Assembly (NCBI GenBank): GCA_963854815.1
Contig: CAWLAN010000104.1
Coordinates: 1-9,853 of the forward strand
DNA length: 9,853 nucleotides
Source of the DNA: UBA1146 sp963854815
Lineage (GTDB): Bacteria > Planctomycetota > UBA8108 > UBA1146
Direction: 5' to 3'
Positions 1-6,161 of this stretch are shown one piece after another. The notes under the pieces are model-generated. The model saw nothing but the letters and a program-made list of their open reading frames with translations. It ran no database searches and was not told the DNA's origin. Positions within the stretch are counted from its first letter, which is position 1. Each line of letters begins with the position of its first letter. The position numbers and the translations under genes were made by a program.

Positions 1-1496
1 AAGACGTCGCCGTTGCCGTTGATGTCGTTGCACCAGTAGATCGGCTGATCTTCATTGCATTCGGCGTCGTCATCGACGGTAACACGCATCTTTCCGACCA
101 GTAGACGGCCTTCGTTGAGGTCGGCGGTCTGAGGCAGGGTCTGTCCCTCGAAAGGCGGCAGCGCGTCCAGCAGCAGCGCGACGATCAGTTCGCCGGTTTC
201 GCCATCGGAGCAATCGTCATCGACCTGGACCGCGAGATATTCGATCCCGACCTGGTCGAGGATCGATCCGTTGAACTCCCAGGAGTCCTCGTGGATCGTC
301 AGGTTGCAGTCGTAGCAGACGGTGAAGGTGAAACCCTGGATGTAATCGTCGTCGTCCTTGTAGAAGAAGCACAGATCTCCGGTCTGACCGTGGTATGCGT
401 AATTCCCTGCACCCTCGTCGAACTGGGTCTCCATCCACAATATGGTGTCCTCGGCCGGTACTCCCACAGGAGTACAGGTGAAGGTGCCATTCTGCAGTTC
501 TGGAACGACGGAAAGCCCCGCGACCACCAATACATTGTTCAGGAGCGGATCACCGAGCAGCCCATCGACGAGCGTCAGGGGGCTGGTTTCCGCCGCCGGG
601 GGAGGCGTGGAGCCATCGTCGACGAAGAAGTTCTCGTTGTCGCAGGAGTAGTGGAAAGAAGCGAGGTGAACCCCGACGCCTTCTGGAATCGTCTGGCCAT
701 CGAAGGGTGGCTGGAAATCCAGCACTACTCCGTAGGTTCCACCGTTCTCGTATAGATTTGCGACCTCGAACTCGGCACCGGCGGCAGCGGTGTCGACACC
801 GCTGGTGATCGCCTCCAGGGTGATCGTGGCCGCATCATGAGCCACGATCGTGACGAAACCCTGAACCGGACCGAAGTTGTTATCGAGCAGAATTCTGGCC
901 TCACCCGTAGACCCTGTGCCATCAGCAGCAGCGGACCCATCCTCGACGATCATGGTGGCAGGTGGGCCTTCGTGGAGAGTCAGTACACCACCGTTGAGAT
1001 CCAGTCCCTGGCCCGAACCTACCGAAAGCCCGCCCTGCACCAGGATGTTGTCGAGAGCCGGGGAATTGAGCACTCCGTCGGCGAATTCGATGGCGACGAC
1101 CGTCTCGCTGGCCACGACGGTACTGGGAGTGACCGTCAAATTGGCGATGATCGTATCGATTCCTGCCGGAATCGTGTTCCCCTCGAAAGGAGGCTCCGCA
1201 TCCATCACGACGCCGAGGGTCACACCAGACGGGAAAACCTCGGGGACGACGAGCTCTGCCTGTGCGGAGACTCCCACGGGAGTGAGATCACTGGCAGATA
1301 CCAGCGAACCATCGAAGGTGATCGCCAGGACATATCCTTCCACGTCCTGGTCCGCGTCCATGGTGATGGCCAGGGTGCGGGGATCGAGCCCCTGGGTCGA
1401 GCCGTCACTGACGGTCAAGGACTGCTGAGCAGTCACATCCAGCGCGATTCCCAAGACACAACACGAAATCGAGAAGATAAGAAAACCGAGACGCAT
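1..1496 (-). CDS. A1: secreted protein with three cohesin-like modules (3' end outside window)
   Basis: I read 498 uninterrupted codons from an ATG at 1496 to the window edge. The start is supported by a GGAGGAGG ribosome site 8 nt upstream. Residues 1-24 form a signal peptide (MRLGFLIFSI core, likely cut near VTA-QQ). Three beta-rich modules follow at about 26-178, 179-344 and 349-480. They share 'V(Q/E)G(F/Y)V' strands, 'PPF(E/D)G(Q/N)TIP' loops and 'DGxLxxPxxxNVLV' strands, which resemble cohesin domains. The third module is Cys-rich (CFFY, CYDC, CNED, WCND) and probably disulfide-bonded. The protein aligns with the gene at 3826-5676 along its whole visible length with almost no gaps; by that comparison about 120 residues, including the dockerin, lie left of the window. 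Role: exported structural or binding protein, function unknown. The cohesin assignment is from motif pattern only. Confidence 0.88.
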   Translation of the reverse strand, partial: MRLGFLIFSISCCVLGIALDVTAQQSLTVSDGSTQGLDPRTLAITMDADQDVEGYVLAITFDGSLVSASDLTPVGVSAQAELVVPEVFPSGVTLGVVMDAEPPFEGNTIPAGIDTIIANLTVTPSTVVASETVVAIEFADGVLNSPALDNILVQGGLSVGSGQGLDLNGGVLTLHEGPPATMIVEDGSAAADGTGSTGEARILLDNNFGPVQGFVTIVAHDAATITLEAITSGVDTAAAGAEFEVANLYENGGTYGVVLDFQPPFDGQTIPEGVGVHLASFHYSCDNENFFVDDGSTPPPAAETSPLTLVDGLLGDPLLNNVLVVAGLSVVPELQNGTFTCTPVGVPAEDTILWMETQFDEGAGNYAYHGQTGDLCFFYKDDDDYIQGFTFTVCYDCNLTIHEDSWEFNGSILDQVGIEYLAVQVDDDCSDGETGELIVALLLDALPPFEGQTLPQTADLNEGRLLVGKMRVTVDDDAECNEDQPIYWCNDINGNGDV

Positions 1497-1504
1497 AACT
1501 CCGC

Positions 1505-1512
1505 CCTCCTCC
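1505..1512 (-). promoter_or_regulatory. Ribosome binding site of A1
   Basis: On the minus strand this reads GGAGGAGG, 8 nt before the ATG at 1496. It fixes the start immediately before the signal peptide. Confidence 0.75.
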
Positions 1513-2001
1513 AGGTGCAAATCGTCACGCGATAGGCACCAGTTCAGTCAGTCGAATAAGGCTCCGAGCGAGCGAATTCAGGACCGAATGAATACATAGA
1601 ATGAAATTAACCTAACGAACCATCTGTTAGAAAAGTCACATAATCAATCAAGGGGAGAATAGCGCTGAACGGCCCAATAACCACTGCAAAAACCATCTAG
1701 TGCTAGAAATGAATAGAAAATACAAAACACGCAATTGATAGTTCTGGGAGGAAAGTCACGACTTCACATAAAGAGATGTGAATAGTGAGTTGTCAGCCTG
1801 GATGGATCGCTTCTTCCGGTTCTGGGGCCATCACGACCATCGTGATCGGCAGGTCGACTATCCCCAACTCGTCACGATCGGAGGATTCGCGATATATCAG
1901 ACTGCCAACGGCACAAAAGGAAACGGTAGCACTCTGGACTGCAAACCGAGGAGGCGTTAGCCCTCGGCAAATTGCAAAGGCACCCGGGAGCCCGGGAATT
2001 G
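1513..2001. other. Long non-coding gap upstream of A1, partly AT-rich
   Basis: About 490 bp lie between the B1 terminator and the A1 ribosome site. The stretch at roughly 1560-1780 is clearly richer in A and T than the flanking genes and should hold the A1 promoter. A 7-bp inverted repeat (ATCACGA-cca-TCGTGAT, 1830-1846) and a CCCGGG-AG-CCCGGG palindrome pair (1984-1997) are visible. Short open frames exist on both strands (for example a 60-codon plus-strand frame opening with GTG at 1778), but none has a convincing ribosome site, a recognisable product or a paralogue in the window. I call no gene here. Confidence 0.6.
1581..1595 (-). promoter_or_regulatory. Conserved upstream element of A genes, copy 1
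   Basis: On the minus strand this reads GTATTCATTCGGTCC, with TATTCA about 93 bp upstream of the A1 ATG. A matching GTATTCA-N2-CGGTC lies about 91 bp upstream of A2. TATTCA would be a fair -10 hexamer, but no convincing -35 box is visible. It may be a promoter core or simply leftover duplication homology. Confidence 0.35.
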
Positions 2002-2041
2002 AAAAAAAAAAACCGGTGCGGCGACAGTCTCGCCACACCGG
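2002..2041 (-). terminator. Intrinsic terminator after B1
   Basis: The arms 2013-2024 and 2030-2041 form a 12-bp stem (one G-U wobble in the minus-strand RNA) around a 5-nt loop. Eleven consecutive U residues follow (A-tract at 2002-2012 on the plus strand). This is a textbook Rho-independent terminator on the minus strand, about 50 bp after the B1 stop codon, and it separates B1 from A1. Confidence 0.93.
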
Positions 2042-2090
2042 CCAGATCAGATTCGATTCCGAAGAGGGGAAAACCCCGCCCCGAAAAAGC

Positions 2091-3779
2091 CTAGTTTGCT
2101 CCTCCAGCAATCCAGACAGCGATCAATTCTATGTCAGTTTCATCGAGACAGCAGTTACCGAAGGCTGGCATCTGTGCCCCACACCCATCCGGCTCTCCAT
2201 CTCCATCGGTGTCTGCGCAACAACCCAGATCGAGAATATCCTGATCGACATGGGTTCCGGCCACCTTGCGATACAGCCAGCTCATCGAGGCATCTCCAGG
2301 ATGAACACGGTTGAGAACGTTGCACTCGAACGAGGGCACACCGACGATGTTATCGTATGCATCCTCGGTGAGGATCAGCCCCATCGAGGGGCCATTGCCA
2401 TCGAAACCGCCCGGAGAATGGCACGGAGTACAGGCACTCGAGAGCAGCGGTTGGATGTCATCGATAAAGGTCACCGGTGACGATCCCCCACCATCACTGC
2501 AGCCGGAATCGGAACAATCCTCCGCAGTCTGGCCATCGCTTTGACCACAACCGGGGAACGGTGCCGGTGGCTGTGGACCATCGAGGAGGTGGTAATGGAT
2601 GATGTAGATCGCATCCGCTGTATCGACCTGGGAGTCGCCGTTGGCATCTCGAGCAATCGGACAGGTACTCACCGGACCACTGAGGAACAGTTCGTAGATG
2701 ATCCAGATGCCATCGGCGATGTCGACGCGCTCGTCGCCGTTGGCGTCGCCTCGGACGAAATCGATGGTGACCACCGCATTCAATGTGATGGAGCCATCAT
2801 CAAAGTTCGCATCCACGGAACCGCCGCCCACCACGACCACGTTGGCCACCGGTGGACTTCCGAGCCCGTCATCCCAGGTCAGCGCGACGGTCGCTCCGTC
2901 TTCGTCACCGGCCATGCTGCCACCGGTTTCGTAGTCAGCGTTGATGACAGTGGCCTCGTCCGGGAACGGTAAGGTGTTTCCACCGACAAAACTGTAGACC
3001 ACTCCGATGGTCCAACCGTTGCTCAACAAGTTACTCTCGGCAAAATCAGCAGAGAAGGGCAGCGACAGGTTGACGGCTGTAGGAGTTACCTCCGAACCGT
3101 TCGATATTCCCATCGAAAAACCCTGGGTCTCGTTCGGGAATGGGGCGCCGAGCCCGCTGTTGTCAGTCTCGGAGATACTGATGGCAACGGTAGCACTGGC
3201 ATTGCCATCGGCTGGATTGTAGTTGGCAGAACTTTCCCCGGCGTTGTAGGTGAACTCGGGATCGGGCACACCTACCACGTCGACCGATCCGGAATTCTGG
3301 GTCGGAGCAACCGAGGTTCCGTTGACCACTACGACGGTTTCGACGGGCGGGGAGCCTAGCGTGTCGCAGAAATCGACGGAGGTCGTTCCTTCGGCAATTC
3401 CATCATAGGTCGCAACATTCAATTCGTAACCGGTACCTGGGGCCAGAACCGCGCAGCCTGTAAAGCAAATCACGACACCAACAGTGAAACCATCGTCGAA
3501 GATACTGATCTGATTGAAATCGGGAGGGGCACCATTCTTGACGGTTGCCGTTGTGGAACCATCGACCGCATCAGTACAAACCAAAGAAGCCGTGTCATTG
3601 CAGACCCCAAAGGACCAGCCCTGCATATCCTCTGCGTTGTTATCCAGACTGACAGCAAGGGAGCCGCTACCCCCTTCGGAAATCGTCCCATCCGAGACCG
3701 AAAGAACATAATCCTGGCCGCTGAGACTGCCGGCCAAGGCGACGACCAACGCGGTCAGAACCAGCTTGTTGAATACCAT
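2091..3779 (-). CDS. B1: secreted cohesin-like/dockerin protein with C-terminal heme c-like domain
   Basis: A 562-residue exported protein. The frame is open further upstream to 3923, but I chose the ATG at 3779: it has AGAGGAG 8 nt upstream, opens directly onto a signal peptide (MVFNKLVLTALVVALAGSLS-GQ) and avoids overlapping the A2 coding end. Two cohesin-like modules follow at about 24-171 and 172-338, both containing 'LGSPPVxxVVVVxG'. The dockerin at 343-402 has loops DANGDERVDIAD and DANGDSQVDTAD. A Gly/Ser linker leads into residues 437-562, which carry 'DIQPLLSSACTPCH' (heme motif CxxCH at 450-454) and a later QMP Met at 537 as possible distal ligand, the pattern of heme c domains common in Planctomycetota proteins. 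Heme attachment is inferred and the partner is unknown. It lies 46 bp after A2 with no hairpin between, so the two are probably co-transcribed. Confidence 0.9.
   Translation of the reverse strand: MVFNKLVLTALVVALAGSLSGQDYVLSVSDGTISEGGSGSLAVSLDNNAEDMQGWSFGVCNDTASLVCTDAVDGSTTATVKNGAPPDFNQISIFDDGFTVGVVICFTGCAVLAPGTGYELNVATYDGIAEGTTSVDFCDTLGSPPVETVVVVNGTSVAPTQNSGSVDVVGVPDPEFTYNAGESSANYNPADGNASATVAISISETDNSGLGAPFPNETQGFSMGISNGSEVTPTAVNLSLPFSADFAESNLLSNGWTIGVVYSFVGGNTLPFPDEATVINADYETGGSMAGDEDGATVALTWDDGLGSPPVANVVVVGGGSVDANFDDGSITLNAVVTIDFVRGDANGDERVDIADGIWIIYELFLSGPVSTCPIARDANGDSQVDTADAIYIIHYHLLDGPQPPAPFPGCGQSDGQTAEDCSDSGCSDGGGSSPVTFIDDIQPLLSSACTPCHSPGGFDGNGPSMGLILTEDAYDNIVGVPSFECNVLNRVHPGDASMSWLYRKVAGTHVDQDILDLGCCADTDGDGEPDGCGAQMPAFGNCCLDETDIELIAVWIAGGAN
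2094..2471 (-). other. Heme c-like domain of B1
   Basis: This segment encodes B1 residues 437-562. CxxCH (Cys-Thr-Pro-Cys-His) is encoded at 2418-2432, and the candidate distal methionine of QMP lies at 2169-2171. The segment also has an 'RVHPGDASMSWLYRKVAGTH' stretch of the kind found between heme motif and distal Met in this domain type, and a Cys-rich insert (GCC-ADTDGDGEPDGC). The related protein at 8719-9507 ends before this domain, so it is an add-on module behind a Gly/Ser linker. Confidence 0.75.
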
Positions 3780-3787
3780 GTCGCTCA

Positions 3788-3794
3788 CTCCTCT
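3788..3794 (-). promoter_or_regulatory. Ribosome binding site of B1
   Basis: On the minus strand this reads AGAGGAG, 8 nt before the ATG at 3779. It is the main reason to prefer that start over a longer frame that would overlap A2. Confidence 0.75.
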
Positions 3795-3814
3795 TTTTTC
3801 AATAACTGCATCAC
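3795..3814 (-). repeat. Conserved A-B junction element, copy 1
   Basis: A 20-nt stretch between the A2 stop and the B1 ribosome site (core on the minus strand GATGCAGTTATTGAAAAA) is repeated exactly at 9524-9543 in the other A-B junction. It is untranslated in both places. It marks the gene pair as a duplicated unit and may have a regulatory role. Confidence 0.7.
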
Positions 3815-3825
3815 CTGGTCGATCT

Positions 3826-5676
3826 TTAGCAATCGGTGTCGTCACTGTCGCAGACCGGCAACGTATCGTCGTCGGTCGCATCGGGTCCATCGTCGTAGGG
3901 CCCCGGTGCTGGTGGTATTTCACCGAATTTGAAGAGCCAGTTGAGCAGGAAGACGGAGTCCGCCATGTTCAGAACTCCATCGTCGTTGGCGTCACAGGCA
4001 TCGGGACACAGGATCGGTAGACCACTGAACTGACTGGCGAGTATCGTCGCCGAATCGGCCAGGTCGACCTTGTCATCACTGTTGCAATCGCCACGCTGGA
4101 AGATCTCTTCGGGTACCACGAATACCGAGGTGTCGAGTCGCTCGTATTGCTGAATCGACTCGTAATCTATGACCAAGTTGTTGTAGAGCAAGACTTCACC
4201 GTTGCCGTTGATGTCGTTGCACCAGTAGATCAACTGATCTTCATCGCACTCGGCAGAGTTATCCACGGTGACAGACAAGCAACCGATCAGCAGAAAACCT
4301 TCGTTGAGGTCCGTGGTCTGAGGTAGAGTCTGGCCCTCGAACGGTGGCAGCGCATCCAGCAGGATTGCGATCACGATCTCGCAGCCATCTCCGTCGAGTG
4401 GATTGTCATCGACTTGCACTGCGAGGTACTCCACCCCCACTTGCTCGACGATCGATCCACCCCAGTACCATTCGGAACCGACCGTCAGGTCGCAGTCGTA
4501 GCAAAGGGTCATGGTGAGACCCTGGATGTAGTCGTCCTCATCGGAATAGCAGAAACAGAGATCTCCCGTCTGGCCATGATAAGCGTAGTTGCCCTCATCC
4601 TGGTCGAAGATGGCCTCCACGCACAAGACGGTGTCCTCTGCAGGAACGGGGAATGGAATGCAGGTAAAGACCCCGTTTTGTTTCTGCGGCTGGATGGAGA
4701 GTCCCTCGATGACGATCACGTTGAAGAGTGCAGGTGAACCGAGCAGTCCATCGACAAAGGTGATGGGACTCGTTGCGGCGGGAGGAGCCGGGTCACCTTC
4801 GGGGTAGATGTTCTCTTCGAAGCAGAAATAGGTGTAGGTCGCGATGTGGAGATCGACCCCATTGGGGATCGCCTGACCTTCGAAGGGGGCCGTAAAATCG
4901 AGGATGACCCCCAGTGTTCCGCCGTTCTCGTAGATGTTCGTGATGGAGAACTCGGCCCCTGCCAGATCTGTCGCCTCGCCGAGGCTAATTTCCTCGAGAA
5001 AAACCTCCGTCGGATCGTGCGCGATTGCGGTCACGAATCCCTGAACGTCACCCAGGTTATTATCGAGCAGGATTCTGGTATCACCCGTGGTTCCCAGCCC
5101 ATCGGCAAATGCCGATGAATCTTCCACCTTCATGATGGCAGGAGGTGGCACCTCGATGGTCAGTATCCCGCCGTTGAGTTCCAGACCTTCCCCGACTCCG
5201 ATCGAAAGTCCATTCTGGACGATGACGTTGCTGAGAGGGGGAGTATTGAGAACACCGTCGACGAAGTCGATGGAAGCAAGGGTCTCACTGGCAACGACAA
5301 CGAGCGGAGTCATCGTCAGTTCCGCGATCAGTATCGCCCCACCAGGGGCGATCGTTTGCCCGTCGAACGGGGGCTCTGCATCCATGATGACCCCCATCGT
5401 CACACCCCCGGTCAGCACCTCCGGAATGATGAGTTCCGCATCTTCAGCACTTCCGGCGGTGGCAAGATCGGTTGCCGTGACCAGCGATTCGTCATAGCCG
5501 ATGGCGAGAACAAACCCCTGAACCGCAAAAGATGCGTCCATGGTGATACTGAGGATCTCGGGCGAGAGTCCCACTGAATTGCCGTCGCTGATCGAGAGCG
5601 TCTCCTGGGCTGCGGCAAAACCACAAGCACCCAGCAGCATCCCGATGATTAGCAGCAGATTTCTGCGCAGCTCCAT
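3826..5676 (-). CDS. A2: secreted protein with three cohesin-like modules and a C-terminal dockerin
   Basis: A 616-residue exported protein. A GTG at 5691 would add five residues, but the ATG at 5676 has GAGGGG 7 nt upstream and opens directly onto the signal peptide (MELRRNLLLIIGMLLGACGF, cut near AAA-QE). Three cohesin-like modules lie at about 26-176, 177-340 and 346-520, each with a 'PF(E/D)GQ' loop (102-109, 264-271, 444-451). The third is Cys-rich and contains a lone calcium-type loop (DINGNGEV, 488-495). The dockerin occupies 528-585 with loops DCNSDDKVDLAD and DANDDGVLNMAD. A Pro/Asp-rich acidic tail ends in DDTDC. Paralogues are the gene at 1-1496 and the fragment at 9555-9853. It probably acts outside the cytoplasm, binding calcium through the dockerin. 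A partner is unproven. It is first in a likely operon with B1. Confidence 0.92.
   Translation of the reverse strand: MELRRNLLLIIGMLLGACGFAAAQETLSISDGNSVGLSPEILSITMDASFAVQGFVLAIGYDESLVTATDLATAGSAEDAELIIPEVLTGGVTMGVIMDAEPPFDGQTIAPGGAILIAELTMTPLVVVASETLASIDFVDGVLNTPPLSNVIVQNGLSIGVGEGLELNGGILTIEVPPPAIMKVEDSSAFADGLGTTGDTRILLDNNLGDVQGFVTAIAHDPTEVFLEEISLGEATDLAGAEFSITNIYENGGTLGVILDFTAPFEGQAIPNGVDLHIATYTYFCFEENIYPEGDPAPPAATSPITFVDGLLGSPALFNVIVIEGLSIQPQKQNGVFTCIPFPVPAEDTVLCVEAIFDQDEGNYAYHGQTGDLCFCYSDEDDYIQGLTMTLCYDCDLTVGSEWYWGGSIVEQVGVEYLAVQVDDNPLDGDGCEIVIAILLDALPPFEGQTLPQTTDLNEGFLLIGCLSVTVDNSAECDEDQLIYWCNDINGNGEVLLYNNLVIDYESIQQYERLDTSVFVVPEEIFQRGDCNSDDKVDLADSATILASQFSGLPILCPDACDANDDGVLNMADSVFLLNWLFKFGEIPPAPGPYDDGPDATDDDTLPVCDSDDTDC
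3829..4128 (-). repeat. Near-identical dockerin tail, copy in A2
   Basis: This segment encodes the A2 dockerin and tail and matches 9558-9853 at roughly 92-93% of bases (about 22 differences counted by eye over about 297), nearly all synonymous. With the junction element at 3795-3814 the similarity runs from inside A to just before the start of B. Confidence 0.8.
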
Positions 5677-5683
5677 AACCTCA

Positions 5684-5689
5684 CCCCTC
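5684..5689 (-). promoter_or_regulatory. Ribosome binding site of A2
   Basis: On the minus strand this reads GAGGGG, 7 nt before the ATG at 5676. It overlaps the alternative GTG at 5691, which argues against that GTG as the start. Confidence 0.65.
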
Positions 5690-6090
5690 ACAGTTCGGTT
5701 GTAGACTGGTCCCTGGTGTCTGGCTCGTCGCAGAAACTCGCACCGAGAAGAGCGCCAAAGACCGTTTGAATACGAATACCAATAAATAACTCAAATGCAC
5801 TAAATGACACTAAGTCAACTATTCAAGAAAAGTAATAATAACCCTTCTGTTCGCTCTGTCCTATCTGCAAGTTAAAATATTTTGAAATGTGGACCAACGC
5901 ATCAGAAAACTGAATTCTAAGTCCACAATCAGCATAAAAACAACGGGTTATGATTCTCGACCTGGACGATTCAAACGCCCAGGAAGAACGAATAGTTAGG
6001 CATGTATCATGCGTTATGCAAGAAAGTAAGGAAAGTTAGTTAAGACAATTTGGCCTTATTTCCGTCGAATTCGGTCGCCATGTAAACCAG
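5690..6090. other. AT-rich non-coding gap upstream of A2
   Basis: About 400 bp lie between the hairpin after gene C and A2. The 5760-6060 part is much richer in A and T than the genes, in the same position relative to A2 as the AT-rich stretch upstream of A1. It should contain the A2-B1 promoter. I see no open frame with a ribosome site and no RNA gene. Confidence 0.6.
5759..5773 (-). promoter_or_regulatory. Conserved upstream element of A genes, copy 2
   Basis: On the minus strand this reads GTATTCAAACGGTCT, matching the element upstream of A1 in GTATTCA-N2-CGGTC and at nearly the same distance from the ATG (about 91 against 93 bp). The bases between it and the start codon are only patchily similar, so conservation here stands out modestly. 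A promoter -10 role is possible. Confidence 0.35.
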
Positions 6091-6132
6091 AAAGACAGAG
6101 CCCCCCGGCGCATGGCGCCAGGGGGCTCTGTC
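6091..6132 (-). terminator. Hairpin terminator after gene C
   Basis: The arms 6094-6105 and 6121-6132 pair perfectly over 12 bp (GACAGAGCCCCC with its complement). Inside them 5 more pairs (6107-6111 with 6115-6119) leave a 3-nt loop after one mismatch. On the minus strand the stem is followed by UUUCUGGUUU, a weak U tract. It lies 30 bp after the stop of gene C. The stability of the stem makes termination likely despite the short U run. Confidence 0.85.
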
Positions 6133-6161
6133 GATCGGAACGGTGCGCTGCCTGCGACGGA

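Noticed and set aside
837..1535. Plus-strand open frame of 232 codons
   Set aside because: It lies opposite the intact A1 gene, has no signal peptide or family pattern, and antisense frames of this length are common over GC-rich coding DNA.
1830..1846. Inverted repeat ATCACGA-cca-TCGTGAT as an operator or terminator
   Set aside because: Short stem, no U tract, about 330 bp from the nearest start and no second copy in the window.
1778..1960. Small plus-strand frame (60 codons) in the A1 upstream gap
   Set aside because: GTG start with a poor ribosome site and no paralogue or recognisable motif. It could be real, but nothing supports it.
1785..2480. Plus-strand open frame of 231 codons spanning the B1 terminator
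   Set aside because: It runs through the hairpin and poly-A tract and then antisense to the heme c domain; low-complexity start and no recognisable product.
3780..3923. Longer N-terminus for B1 (48 extra residues)
   Set aside because: It would overlap the A2 coding end, places polar sequence before a normal signal peptide, and the AGAGGAG site points to 3779.
4414..5577. Series of plus-strand open frames of 70-136 codons opposite A2
   Set aside because: They are antisense shadows of the A2 repeats; their similarity to frames opposite A1 only reflects the paralogy on the minus strand.
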